Shown here: piece after piece, positions 34,840-45,447 of the stretch | Position numbering within the stretch: the first letter of the stretch is position 1 | How the letters are laid out: each line of letters starts with the position of its first letter | Assembly: GCA_937980205.1 (NCBI GenBank) | Contig: CALJKW010000079.1 | Location: forward strand, 261,764-325,763 | Origin: an uncultured Myxococcales bacterium | GTDB taxonomy: Bacteria > Myxococcota > Myxococcia > Myxococcales > Myxococcaceae | Reading direction: 5' to 3' | Length of the DNA stretch: 64,000 nucleotides | The notes under the pieces: model-generated | The model's database searches: none | Seen by the model: only the letters and a program-made list of their open reading frames with translations | What the model was told of the DNA's origin: nothing | Position numbers and translations under genes: made by a program

Positions 34840-36881
34840 CGGTCCAGGCGGTGGTGGGCGGCCTGGAGCGCGACTTCAGCATCTTTCAGCGACTTGTCGA
34901 GAGAAGGATAGTTGTGGCCGGCGTAGTCCTCGAGCGCCTGCCGCACCACCTCGCGCTCGACGGTGGTGAGCTGCCCGACCCCGTGGCGCGAGACCAGCGC
35001 GTCGTATTCCTTCTGCAGCTTGTTCATGCGCGCGACGTACGGGTCGGGCGCGGCCGGCGGCGCCTGGACCACGACGCGCTCGACGGGCTTCTTGGCCAGC
35101 GGCGGCTTCACGCGGGGCTTCACCGCCGGCGCAGGAGGCGGCGGCTCGTCGGGAAGCGGCGTCACCGGCGGCGGCGACTTCACGACCGGGGGCGGAGGCG
35201 GTGCGACGACGAGCTGCTCCGAGCCCGGGCGCGTGAGCCACCACGCCGTGCCGCTGCCCGCGAGCACGAGCACGCCGAGGGCGGCGAAGAGCGGCGCGCG
35301 GCCTGTCTCCTTCGACTTCAGCCCCGCGTCGATCATCGCGCGCTTCGTGTCGAGCGGCGCCTTCGCCGGAATCGACTTCGTCAGCCGCTGCGCGACCTCG
35401 AGCGCCGACGCCGGCCGGCGAGACGGATCCATCTCGAGGCACTGCTGCACGAGCTCCGCGAGCGGCCCGGGCACCGGCTCTCCGCGCGCGGTGTCGATGA
35501 GCGGAGGCGGCGTGAAGACCTCGTCCGACAGCACGCGCCCGGACAGCAGCTCGTAGAGCACCGCGCCGACCGAGTAGACGTCCGACCGGCCGTCGACGAC
35601 GCGCCCCTGGGCCTGCTCGGGGCTCATGTACGCGGGCGTGCCCAGCACCGCGCCCACCTGCGTGCGCGACCCTTCCGCCTTCGCGACGCGCGCGACGCCG
35701 AAGTCGAGCACCTTCACGAAGTCGGCCCTTCCGTCGCGCTCGGTGAGGAAGATGTTGGCAGGCTTCACGTCGCGGTGAACGACTCCGCGCTGGTGCGCCG
35801 CGTGGAGGGCCTCGCACACCTGCGCCACGATCGCGGTCGTGCGCGCGACGGGCAGCACGCCGCTCAGCTCCACCTCGCGATCGAGCGGCTGCCCTTTGAG
35901 CAGCTCCATCACGCAGTACGCGTGGCCGAGCTCCTCGACGAAGTCGATCACCTCGACGATGTGCGGGTGGTTGATCTCGTTCACCACGCGCGCTTCCTGA
36001 AAGAAGCGGCGCAGAATCTCCGGGTCCTTCGCGAGCTCGGCGCGCAGCACCTTCACCGCGACCTCGCGGCCGAGCTTGAGGTGGCGGCCGAGGTAGACCT
36101 CGCCCATGCCGCCTTCTCCCAGGCGGCGGACGAGCTGGTAGCTGCCGAGCACCTCGCCGGCGCGCTGGCCGGGCTCTTCCTTCGCGGCCGGCTGGCTGAT
36201 ACTGACCTTGGTGTCGTGCGGGGCGAGCAGCTTGTTGAGATCGACGGTCTCGCCCTTGCCGACGATGCGCAGCTGGTCGCCCGCCTCCGCGGCGCGGGTG
36301 AGCCGGCCCTCGATGCAGGCGCGCACGAACTCCCACAGCTGCGGGCGCACGCCGATGAGCTCGTCGGGCGGCTCGTTCGGCGGCGACCCTTTGAGCACCT
36401 CGTACATCAGCTTGCCGAGCGCGGGGACGGCGGGCGGCGCGGCGTCGGGCGAGAAGCCGAGCAGCGCTCCGTCGCCGTCCGCCGTGACGAGCACGAGATC
36501 CGTCGAGAGCGCGGGGGCGTGGCCGCGGTCGGCCAGCTGCTGCGCCGCGTGGCACACCGGCACGAGCACGCGCACCATCTCGGGGGCGTCGAGCGCGCCG
36601 CGCGCGAGCAGCAGGTCGGTCAGCGACTTGCCGGGGTGCGGCGCGGTGACGGCCCACGCGCGCTCACCGTCGGAGCCGCAGTCGAGCACCTGCAGCCACG
36701 GCCCCTGCGCGCGGCACAGCTTCGCCGCGGCGAGCATTCGCTCGGCCGCCTTCCGCGTGGCTTCGGCGTGCGTGAAGAGCCACACGTCGGCGCCGTTCGC
36801 GTCCTTCGCTCGGCTGCACTGCAGACCGCCTCGCTCGAACAGCGTGGAGACCACCTGGAACGGAGCGACTGCCGTGGTCAT
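34836..36881 (-). CDS. Ser/Thr kinase with N-terminal pseudokinase-like domain
   Basis: 681 residues. Residues about 1-215 keep a kinase-like outline (VLDCGSDGERAWAVTAPHPGKSLTDLL, then LGKLMYEVLKGSPPNEPPDEL), but the HRD, DFG and Lys motifs are absent. Residues about 243-505 are a complete kinase: GEGGMGEVY, VAVKVL, HRDVKPANI, DFGVA and LGTPAYMSPEQ. A transmembrane helix (about 526-548) follows, then a Pro-rich stretch and a coiled helical tail (MNKLQKEYDALVSRHG). It is the first gene of a three-gene coupled unit. It diverges from the FHA-sigma54 activator at 36914. Confidence 0.92.
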   Translation of the reverse strand: MTTAVAPFQVVSTLFERGGLQCSRAKDANGADVWLFTHAEATRKAAERMLAAAKLCRAQGPWLQVLDCGSDGERAWAVTAPHPGKSLTDLLLARGALDAPEMVRVLVPVCHAAQQLADRGHAPALSTDLVLVTADGDGALLGFSPDAAPPAVPALGKLMYEVLKGSPPNEPPDELIGVRPQLWEFVRACIEGRLTRAAEAGDQLRIVGKGETVDLNKLLAPHDTKVSISQPAAKEEPGQRAGEVLGSYQLVRRLGEGGMGEVYLGRHLKLGREVAVKVLRAELAKDPEILRRFFQEARVVNEINHPHIVEVIDFVEELGHAYCVMELLKGQPLDREVELSGVLPVARTTAIVAQVCEALHAAHQRGVVHRDVKPANIFLTERDGRADFVKVLDFGVARVAKAEGSRTQVGAVLGTPAYMSPEQAQGRVVDGRSDVYSVGAVLYELLSGRVLSDEVFTPPPLIDTARGEPVPGPLAELVQQCLEMDPSRRPASALEVAQRLTKSIPAKAPLDTKRAMIDAGLKSKETGRAPLFAALGVLVLAGSGTAWWLTRPGSEQLVVAPPPPPVVKSPPPVTPLPDEPPPPAPAVKPRVKPPLAKKPVERVVVQAPPAAPDPYVARMNKLQKEYDALVSRHGVGQLTTVEREVVRQALEDYAGHNYPSLDKSLKDAEVALQAAHHRLDR

Positions 36882-36913
36882 TCGTGCTGGCGATGATAGT
36901 ACACGGCTCCCGA

Positions 36914-38219
<1,306 letters not shown>

Positions 38220-38233
<14 letters not shown>

Positions 38234-38858
38234 GGCCGGCGATGACGATCTGGCGATCGTCGCGCTCGTCCCACGGCCGCCCGTCGAAGTCGCCGTAGCG
38301 CTCGCGCGCCTCGAGGCCCGACGCGGCGAGCGCGGACTCGAGATCGACGGCGGTCAACGTCTGGCGGCGCACGCGGCGAATCGCCTGCGCGCCCTTGCGC
38401 TCGCGCAGGTGGGCGGTGAACAACGAGCGGCCTCCGGGGCCCTCGACGCTCGCCGGCCCCGAGAGGCCGGTCACCTCGAAGACGAAGCCGCCCTCTTGAT
38501 CGAGGTGGCGCGCGACGGTCTCGAGCACCGCGTCGAGCGCGTCGACGCCGGGCAACAGCGCGAGCGAGCCCTTCGGCGCGAGCACGACCTTGAAGCGGCG
38601 ATCGAGCCGCAACGAGCGCAGGTCGGTGCGAATCAGCTCGACCTTCGAGGCGGCGGGAGCCTCGGCGCGGCGCGCTTCGGCCTCGGCCATCAGGAAGTCG
38701 CTGGGCTCGACGCCGACGACGGCGTGGCCTTTCGCGGCGAGGCCGAACGCGAGGGCTCCGTCGGCGCTGCCGAGCACGAGCACGGGGCCGCCGAAGCGGG
38801 CGACCTGGGCCGCGTAGAAGCGCTCTGAGGAATCTCGACCGACCAGCGAGAGAGGCAT
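38220..38858 (-). CDS. Class I SAM-dependent methyltransferase
   Basis: 212 residues. VLVLGSADGALAFGLAAKGHAVVGVEPS is the SAM-binding GxGxG-like motif I with the acidic residue of motif II, then ELIRTDLRSLRL and KVVLAPKGSLALLPGVD (motif IV region). The chemistry of the substrate site is unknown. Its ATG (38858) overlaps a possible ATG of the divergent activator, which is why I start the latter at 38899. Confidence 0.8.
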
Positions 38859-38898
38859 GACGGATGCTCGGCGACACCCTACAATCGACGCGCCTCCA

Positions 38899-40272
38899 AT
38901 GCCTGCGCCATCTTCGTCGATTCCCCAGCGGACCGTCTTGGGTTCCCGGGCCAAGTTCGAGCGCATCGCGTCGCAGGAGTTTCACCTCGTGATGGTGAAC
39001 ACCGACGCGGCCGGCGCCTCGTACCCGCTCGGCACGAGCCTGAAGATCGGCAAGGCGCCCGACAACGACATCGTGATCGATCACCCGACGGTGAGCCGCA
39101 ATCACCTCGTGGTGCGCCGGCAGGGCGATCAGTTCCTGGTGCAGGACCTCGGCTCGACGAACGGCACGTTCATCGACGGAGCGCAGGTGCGCGAGGGGTA
39201 CCTGCGCGCCGGCGCGCTGCTCGAGGTCGGCGACGTGCAGCTGCGCTTCCAGCCGCAGGTGAAGGCGCTCGAGCTGTCTCCCGCTTTGGAGGATCGGCTG
39301 GGAGATCTCGTCGGCCGCTCGCTGCCGATGCGGCAGATCTTCGCGCTCATCCAGCGCATCGCTCCGACCGACTCGACGCTGCTGCTCGTCGGAGAGACCG
39401 GCTGCGGCAAGGGCGCCGCCTCGAAGACGATTCACAAGCTCTCGCCGCGCGCGCAGGGCCCGCTCGTCGTCTTCGACTGCGCCTCGGTGTCGGACTCGCT
39501 GATCGAGAGCGAGCTGTTCGGTCATGAGAAGGGCGCGTTCACCGGCGCGGTCAACCAGCGCATCGGGTGCCTCGAGCGCGCCGACGGCGGCACGCTGTTC
39601 ATCGACGAGATCGACGACCTGCCGCTGGACCTGCAGCCGAAGCTGTTGCGCGCGCTGGAGGATCGCGAGTTCCGGCGCCTCGGCTCGTCGTCCAAGCCGA
39701 TCAAGTTCGACACGCGCGTGATCGCGGCGTCGAAGAAGGACCTGTGGGGTGAGGCCCAGGCCGGCCGGTTCCGCGAGGACCTCTACTTCCGCCTCTCGGT
39801 GTTCACGATCTCGCTGCCGTCGCTGCGCGATCGCAAAGAGGACATTCCGCTGCTCGTCGATGCGTGCGCCGGCTTTCCGCTCTGGGAGAAGCTGCCCGAG
39901 CAGCGCCGCGAGCAGTTCAACGCGCACACCTGGCCGGGAAACGTTCGCGAGCTGCGCAACGCCGTCGAGCGGCTGAAGCACATGAACGACATTCCCGAGC
40001 TCTCGGCCGAGACGCTGCTGCGCGAGTACAGCGGCCCGGCGGCTCCGCAGGGAGAGTCGCTGCCGGTGAACTACGCCGGCCAGTTCAAGGAGTCGAAGGA
40101 CGAGCTCATTCGCGCGTTCGAGCGCGAGTACCTCACGCGGCTCTTGTCGAAGTCGAAGGGCAACATCGCGAAGGCCGCGCGCGACGCCGGGCTCGACCGC
40201 AAGCACCTCTACTCGCTGCTGCACAAGTACGAGCTGGTGAAGTCTGCTGACGACTCCGGCGGCGATGCGTGA
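38899..40272 (+). CDS. FHA-domain sigma54 transcription activator (second)
   Basis: 457 residues from the ATG at 38899. The FHA domain (about 40-118) has IGKAPDNDIVIDHPTVSRNHLVV and LGSTNGTFI. The AAA+ domain has Walker A GETGCGKG (165-172; the usual Glu after GK is Gly), GAFTGA (212-217), LFIDEIDDL and a C-terminal Fis-type helix (GNIAKAARDAGLDRKHLYSLL). The fold and architecture match the neighbour at 36914, from which a methyltransferase gene separates it. It overlaps the TonB-C-like gene by eight bases, so the two are coupled. Confidence 0.94.
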   Translation: MPAPSSSIPQRTVLGSRAKFERIASQEFHLVMVNTDAAGASYPLGTSLKIGKAPDNDIVIDHPTVSRNHLVVRRQGDQFLVQDLGSTNGTFIDGAQVREGYLRAGALLEVGDVQLRFQPQVKALELSPALEDRLGDLVGRSLPMRQIFALIQRIAPTDSTLLLVGETGCGKGAASKTIHKLSPRAQGPLVVFDCASVSDSLIESELFGHEKGAFTGAVNQRIGCLERADGGTLFIDEIDDLPLDLQPKLLRALEDREFRRLGSSSKPIKFDTRVIAASKKDLWGEAQAGRFREDLYFRLSVFTISLPSLRDRKEDIPLLVDACAGFPLWEKLPEQRREQFNAHTWPGNVRELRNAVERLKHMNDIPELSAETLLREYSGPAAPQGESLPVNYAGQFKESKDELIRAFEREYLTRLLSKSKGNIAKAARDAGLDRKHLYSLLHKYELVKSADDSGGDA

Positions 40273-40876
40273 GCTCGCGCTCGCGCTGACGCTGGCCGGT
40301 TGTGCGACGACGCGGTCCGTGAACGCCGAGCCCGAGCTGATCGTCGAGGCGCGCCCGCGCTACGAGGACATCGGCGTCACCGGCCCGGTCGCGATGCGCG
40401 TCGGCATCGATCCCGCTGGGCGCGTGAGCGACGTGCGCGTGTTGACCAGCCCCGGCTCCGGCCTCGGCGGCCTCGCGCGAGAGGCGATGAAGGACTTCCT
40501 CTTCCGCCCCGCCCTCGTCGCCGGCCGGCCGATCTCGTCGCGGATGACGTACCGCATCACGTTCTGCTCGTACGACTGCGGCGACCCGCCGCCGCAGCCG
40601 GACGCGCTGAGTCACTCCGACGTCGTGGCGACCATCGAGCCCAGGCTGCCGGCGATCGACGCATGCATCGCGGCGCAGGTGCCGCCGATTCCGCACGGCA
40701 TCATGACGCTCGTCTGGTTCGTGAGGGCGGACGGCGCGGTGCACGGCGTCAGCGTCGAGGGCGCGAGCCTGGCGCCGGTGCTGGCGCAGTGCCTGGCCGC
40801 GGAAGCGAAGACCTGGCGGTTCCGCGCGCACGAGCTGGAAGACACGGAGCCGCTGAGCTTCCCGATCGTCTTCTGA
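40265..40876 (+). CDS. TonB C-terminal-domain-like lipoprotein
   Basis: 203 residues with lipobox TLAGC. Two copies of a TonB-C/AgmX-type alpha-beta motif are readable: VAMRVGIDPAGRVSDVRVLTSPG with AREAMKDFLFRPAL, and IMTLVWFVRADGAVHGVSVEG with CLAAEAKTWRFR. No N-terminal TonB anchor is present, only the lipid. Coupled to the sigma54 activator before it. The role is unknown; it may be a partner of gliding or secretion machinery, as for other AgmX-like proteins (inference). Confidence 0.75.
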   Translation: MRELALALTLAGCATTRSVNAEPELIVEARPRYEDIGVTGPVAMRVGIDPAGRVSDVRVLTSPGSGLGGLAREAMKDFLFRPALVAGRPISSRMTYRITFCSYDCGDPPPQPDALSHSDVVATIEPRLPAIDACIAAQVPPIPHGIMTLVWFVRADGAVHGVSVEGASLAPVLAQCLAAEAKTWRFRAHELEDTEPLSFPIVF

Positions 40877-40926
40877 TCGTCGAACGCGAACCCGAACCCG
40901 AACCCGGTAGTTCGCGTGAGTGCGCC

Positions 40927-43900
40927 TCAAGCCCCGAGCCGCCTCCCGCGCAACGTCAAATACCTCTCCGACGCGGCGAACCGCACCACCTCGAGCAGCT
41001 CGGACTCGAGCGCCTTCTTCGCGCGCAGCGCCGCGAGCGCGGGAGCGATACCGCCGCAGACGACGAGGCCGGCGCGGTTCGCCGAGTGGCGGGCGCCTTC
41101 CTGCAGCTTCTGCACCTCGAGCTTGCGGACGTTGCGCTCGTACAGCTCCTTGACGCGATCGAACAGCCGCTGCGGAATCGCGTCGCGCACGATGCGGGCC
41201 TCGACGTTGACGCCGCGGCCCTGCAGCGCCTGCCCGAGCACCTGCAGCCCGTGGGCGAGCTGCTCCTTCCGCAAGGACCGCAGCGCGAGCAGGTCGGGGT
41301 TCTGCGTGAACAGCGCGCGCGCGGCGAAGAAGCGCAGCTCGGCGTCGGGCAGCTCTTTCCGCACGGCGAGCCGGCCGACGAGCATCTTCGGCTCGGTGGT
41401 GTGAATCAGCGAGAACGGCGGGCCGTTGTCCTCGGAGATGAACACGTCGGGCGCGCGCAGCCCGAGAATCCGCACCGCCGACAGCAGCGCGTCCGCTGCG
41501 GCCTTGGCGCCCTTCCCCGAGTCGAGCCGCAGCTCCTGGCGAGGCATCGAGCGCGCGGGATAGAGGCGGCACAGCGCGACGCCGGTCATGCCGAGCAGCT
41601 CGCCGGGCTCACCGCGCAGCGCGGGGTGCTTGAGGCCCGCGCGATCGGTGGCCGACAGAATGAGCTTGGGCGCCCGCGGCGCGGCGTTGGGGTCCCCCTC
41701 GAGCGCGAGGCCGATCTCGAGCATCAGGCTCGAGCGCGTGGGGTCTCCCGCATGATCGAAGTGCTCGGCGAGCAGCTTGTAGCCGTCGGGGTCGAGCGGG
41801 TTGGCGCGGACGCGCTCGAAGATGGCCCTCCGCTCTTCGGTGAGCGCCTTCGACGGCGACATCACCATCGACGGCGGAATCGTCATCAGCGGGTCGCCGA
41901 GCTCGAGCGGCACCTCGGCGGTCTTCCGCGGCGGCGACGGCGACGGGCCGGCCGACGCAGCGCGCTGGTACGAGGCCGGCAGCGGCGGCGCCTCGATCTC
42001 TCCCGGCGGAGCGACCCACTCGGCGGACGGCAGCTCGATGTCGCTCGTGCCGATCTCGACGACGTCGTCCATGCCGCTCATCGCCTCTTCGACCGACACG
42101 TCGTCGTGCGTCTCGTCTTCGCCGCGCTTGGAGGTCGAGCCCTCCCAGTCGTCGTCCTCGTCCTCTTCCTCCGCGCTCATCCGCGATGGGCGGGCGCCCA
42201 CGGTGGGCAGGGGTCGCGCCGCGAGCGGGAGCTCGACGTCGGGCTTGGGGATCGCGTCGAACGGGCTCGGAGGCCGCCCCGTCTGCCGCTCGCGCTCGCG
42301 CAGCTTCGGCACCTCGAGCTTCCCGCCCAGCGGGCCCTCGGGCATCTCGGTCGCGAGCTCGCGCCTGAGCTTGTCGGCGCGCGCCTCGTACGCGCTCGCC
42401 TTCGCCTCGTCTTTGAGCTTCTCGCGCACGACGCGAGACAGCCGCATCCACAACCTCATGCGCTCGACGCCGCTCTCGGTCGCGGTGGCGCCGTGCTCGA
42501 GCGCCCAGACCGCCTCGCCCGGCAGCCCCATCGCGAGGAACCGATCGGACAGCGCGAGCCACGCGTCGCGGTTGCCGGGCTCGAAGCGCACCGCCTGCTT
42601 GAGGGCCTCGAGCGACTCGTCGCGCCGGCCCGCGCGCTCGAGCAGCGACACGAGCTCGAGGTGCGCCTTGCGCGCGCGGTTGCCGCGCGGCTCTCGCTGC
42701 AGCAGCGCGCGCAGCACCGTCTCGAGCTGAACGTCGTCCCCCGCGGCGCGGCAGAGGTCCGCGAGCCGCACGAGCGCCTCTTCGTCTTCCGGCAGCTCCG
42801 AGAGCACCTCGCCCCACGCCTCGCGCGCGAGCTTCGTGTCCGCGGGAGCAGCGTCGGCGAGCCGCGCCAGCCGGCGGTACAGCTCGGCGCGACCGGGCTT
42901 CCGCTTCGGCACGGCCTTGAGCGCCGCGACCAGCACGGCGAGCGCCTCGCGCTTCGCCTCCGGTGTCGCGAGCTCGGCCAGCCCCGCCGCCGCCGCCGGG
43001 TGCAGCGGAGCCAGCTGCAGCGCCTCGCCGAAGTCCCGCTTCGCGGAGTCGAGCTCCTTGCGCGCCAGCGCGTCGTCCGCGCGCAGCACGAGCGCGTCGG
43101 CGCGCAGCTTCGGGTCCACGGTGCGCTGAACGCTCTCGTCGAGCGCGGCGCGCACGGCCTTGGGATCTCTCTGCAGGTTCAACAGGCGCACCTGCTCGGC
43201 GACGGCGTGCCCGTCACCGAGCGCGACCATCTCGCCGTAGACCTTCGCCGCTCCAGCGGTGTCGTCGAGCTCGCTCTCGAGCAGCTCGGCCAGCTTGCCG
43301 AGCTCGTCGATCTTCGCCTGCTGGCTCGGCGCCTCTTGCGCGTTCTTCCGGTACAGCTGCGCGAGCTCGCGCCACGCGCCGCGCGCGACGTAGTGCGCCT
43401 CGAGCTTCTTGAGCGCCTGCGGCTCGGGGGCTTCCTGCACCGCCGCCGCGAGCACGGCCGCGACCTCGGGCTTCGCCTGCGACTTCACCGCCTCGGCGAC
43501 GGCGATGAGCTCGATCTGCGTCGAGTGCCGCCGCTCGGGCGCCTTCGGCGCAGAGGCGGACGCGGCCGCGGTCAGGCTCGGCTTGGGGCCACGAAGGCCG
43601 AGCTCCTGCACGAGGGCCTCGACGCGATCGGCGCGGCCCACGGCGTCTCCCGCGTCGAGCGCGAGATCGATCGCCTCGTCGATGACGTTCTTCGGCGCCT
43701 GCGACTGGTGCAGCGCGCGCAGCCACAACAGCCGCAGCAGGAACGCGCTCTCGAGATCTTCGGCCTGCGCGGCGTACTGGGCCGCCTGGCCGTACCGCAG
43801 CGCAGCGCGGGACGGGTCGTTCAGCCGCTCGCCCCAGAGCCGGGCGCGGCGCAGCGCGGTGCGCGAGGCCGAGCGCAGCTTGCCGCGGCGGTGGTTCTCG

Positions 43901-44415
43901 CGCGTCTCACGCTCGAGCGAGGCGTCGAGCTCGTCCCACCGCTCCTCGCGCTCGAGCAGCGCGTTCAGCACGAAGCGGGCGCGGCGGTCTCCCGGCTGCT
44001 CGGCGAGCAGCACCACGAGCCGCTCGCGGGCGGCCTCGAGCTCGTTCGCGCGCCGGTGCAGGCGGGCCAGCGCGCGCAGAATGCCGCCGCGCTCGTCTTC
44101 GTCGGCGTCGGTCACGGCATCCGCGATGATCGTCACCGCCGGAGCCGTCATGTTCGCGAGCAGCGCGACCCGCGCGAGCGACGAGGCGAGCCGGGCGGTC
44201 AGCGGCCCCTCGCGCGTGGCCCGCACCAGCTCGGTGAACGCGCGCGAGGCCGAGCCCTCGCGCAACAGCCGCGTGGCGATCGACAGGTGCATGTCGACCA
44301 TGAGGCGCGTCTCGTCCGAGAGCCCGCCCTCCGGCAGCTGCATCGAGACGGTTTCCTGGGGGCCCTCGACGACGGCAGCAAGCTCCGTCTCGGTTTCCTG
44401 TCGCTCGCCGGGCAT
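40927..44415 (-). CDS. Large TPR-repeat cytoplasmic protein
   Basis: 1162 residues with no signal or membrane segment. Long runs of helix pairs fit TPR repeats (AVTIIADAVTDADEDERGGILRALARL, LELVSLLERAGRRDESLEALKQAVRFEPGNRDAWLALSDRFL). An acidic low-complexity region (SAEEEDEDDDWEGS and a Pro-rich stretch, about 760-860) divides them from a distinct C-terminal domain of about 270 residues with mixed strands (ALCRLYPARSMPRQELRLD, DVFISEDNGPPFSLIH). It is probably a scaffold. The start lies 23 bp from the divergent glycosyltransferase gene. Confidence 0.85.
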   Translation of the reverse strand: MPGERQETETELAAVVEGPQETVSMQLPEGGLSDETRLMVDMHLSIATRLLREGSASRAFTELVRATREGPLTARLASSLARVALLANMTAPAVTIIADAVTDADEDERGGILRALARLHRRANELEAARERLVVLLAEQPGDRRARFVLNALLEREERWDELDASLERETRENHRRGKLRSASRTALRRARLWGERLNDPSRAALRYGQAAQYAAQAEDLESAFLLRLLWLRALHQSQAPKNVIDEAIDLALDAGDAVGRADRVEALVQELGLRGPKPSLTAAASASAPKAPERRHSTQIELIAVAEAVKSQAKPEVAAVLAAAVQEAPEPQALKKLEAHYVARGAWRELAQLYRKNAQEAPSQQAKIDELGKLAELLESELDDTAGAAKVYGEMVALGDGHAVAEQVRLLNLQRDPKAVRAALDESVQRTVDPKLRADALVLRADDALARKELDSAKRDFGEALQLAPLHPAAAAGLAELATPEAKREALAVLVAALKAVPKRKPGRAELYRRLARLADAAPADTKLAREAWGEVLSELPEDEEALVRLADLCRAAGDDVQLETVLRALLQREPRGNRARKAHLELVSLLERAGRRDESLEALKQAVRFEPGNRDAWLALSDRFLAMGLPGEAVWALEHGATATESGVERMRLWMRLSRVVREKLKDEAKASAYEARADKLRRELATEMPEGPLGGKLEVPKLRERERQTGRPPSPFDAIPKPDVELPLAARPLPTVGARPSRMSAEEEDEDDDWEGSTSKRGEDETHDDVSVEEAMSGMDDVVEIGTSDIELPSAEWVAPPGEIEAPPLPASYQRAASAGPSPSPPRKTAEVPLELGDPLMTIPPSMVMSPSKALTEERRAIFERVRANPLDPDGYKLLAEHFDHAGDPTRSSLMLEIGLALEGDPNAAPRAPKLILSATDRAGLKHPALRGEPGELLGMTGVALCRLYPARSMPRQELRLDSGKGAKAAADALLSAVRILGLRAPDVFISEDNGPPFSLIHTTEPKMLVGRLAVRKELPDAELRFFAARALFTQNPDLLALRSLRKEQLAHGLQVLGQALQGRGVNVEARIVRDAIPQRLFDRVKELYERNVRKLEVQKLQEGARHSANRAGLVVCGGIAPALAALRAKKALESELLEVVRFAASERYLTLRGRRLGA

Positions 44416-44438
44416 GAATCGGGCGCTACTCTACGGCC

Positions 44439-45434
44439 GTGGCGGCGGCCCCTACCATCTCCGTTTTGCTGCCGGCCCGCGATGCGGCGGCGACGGTCGA
44501 GACCGCCGCGCGGTGCATCCTCACCCAGACGTACACGGACCTCGAGCTCATCGCGATCGACGACGGCTCTCGCGACGACACCGGGGCGAAGCTGCGCGGA
44601 CTCGGCGACGGCCGCGTTCGCGTGCTCGAGGGCGGAGGGCGGGGACTCGTGCATGCCCTGAACATCGGCCTCGCCGCCGCGCGCGGCCGGCTCATCGCGC
44701 GCATGGACGCCGACGACGAGTGCGCACCGCAGCGGCTCGAAGTCTCGCTCGCCGCGCTCGAGCGAGAAGGCCTCGACGGCGTCGGCACCCAGGTCGAGAT
44801 CTTCCGCGACGACCGGCCGGTGAGCCCGAACCTCGCCGCGTATGGCGCGTGGCTGAGCTCGCTGACGAGCCCCGAGCTGTTGTTCCGCGACCGCTTCGTC
44901 GAGAGCCCGCTGTGCCATGGCAGCGTCCTGCTTCGTCGCGAGGCCCTCGACGCGATCGGCGGGTGGAGCGACGGAGACTTCCCCGAAGACTGGGAGCTCT
45001 GGCTCCGCCTGCTCGAGTCCGGCCGCCGGCTCTCGTGTGTGCCGCAGGTGCTCTACCGCTGGAGAGACCACGACCGGCGCCTCACCCGCACCGACGCGCG
45101 CTACGCGCTCGATCGCCACGCGCGCTTGAAGGCCCGCTTCCTCGCGGCGCGACACCGCCGCGTCATCATCGCCGGCGCAGGCCGCACCGGCCTCGAGCTG
45201 TCGCGGCTGCTGCGCGGGCGCGGCGTGGAGCTCGAGCGCTTCATCGACGTGAACCCGAAGAAGGTGGGCACGCGCCTCGAGGGCATCGCCGTCGTCGGGC
45301 CGGACGACGTCGGGCCGCCGCGCGGCACGCACCTCATCGCCGCCGCCGGCTCGAAGGGCGCGCGCGCGGAGATCCGCCGGCACCTCGCCACGCTCGGGTG
45401 GATCGAAGGGGACCACTTCACGTGCGCGGCCTAG
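44439..45434 (+). CDS. GT2 glycosyltransferase fused to a Rossmann-like domain
   Basis: 331 residues from a GTG. The GT-A fold has ISVLLPARDAAATVETAARCILTQTY, IDDGSRDDT, RGRLIARMDADDE (the DxD site) and FPEDWELWLRLLESG. After about residue 240, VIIAGAGRTGLELSRLLRGRGV and FIDVNPKKVGTRLEGIAVVGPDDV form a nucleotide-binding, PglD- or CoA-binding-like fold, an unusual tail for a GT2. It is soluble and probably works on a polysaccharide or glycolipid. It precedes a GNAT gene by 13 bp. Confidence 0.88.
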   Translation: MAAAPTISVLLPARDAAATVETAARCILTQTYTDLELIAIDDGSRDDTGAKLRGLGDGRVRVLEGGGRGLVHALNIGLAAARGRLIARMDADDECAPQRLEVSLAALEREGLDGVGTQVEIFRDDRPVSPNLAAYGAWLSSLTSPELLFRDRFVESPLCHGSVLLRREALDAIGGWSDGDFPEDWELWLRLLESGRRLSCVPQVLYRWRDHDRRLTRTDARYALDRHARLKARFLAARHRRVIIAGAGRTGLELSRLLRGRGVELERFIDVNPKKVGTRLEGIAVVGPDDVGPPRGTHLIAAAGSKGARAEIRRHLATLGWIEGDHFTCAA

Positions 45435-45447
45435 AGTGGGCGCGCAC

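Noticed and set aside
38857..38898. Earlier ATG (38857) for the second FHA-sigma54 activator
   Set aside because: It would overlap the start codon of the divergent methyltransferase gene; the ATG at 38899 leaves a short intergenic region and keeps the FHA domain intact.
40300..44661. Plus-strand open frame of about 1450 codons
   Set aside because: It is the antisense shadow of the TPR gene at 40927-44415 in GC-rich DNA; the translation is repetitive Arg/Leu/Glu without domain motifs.
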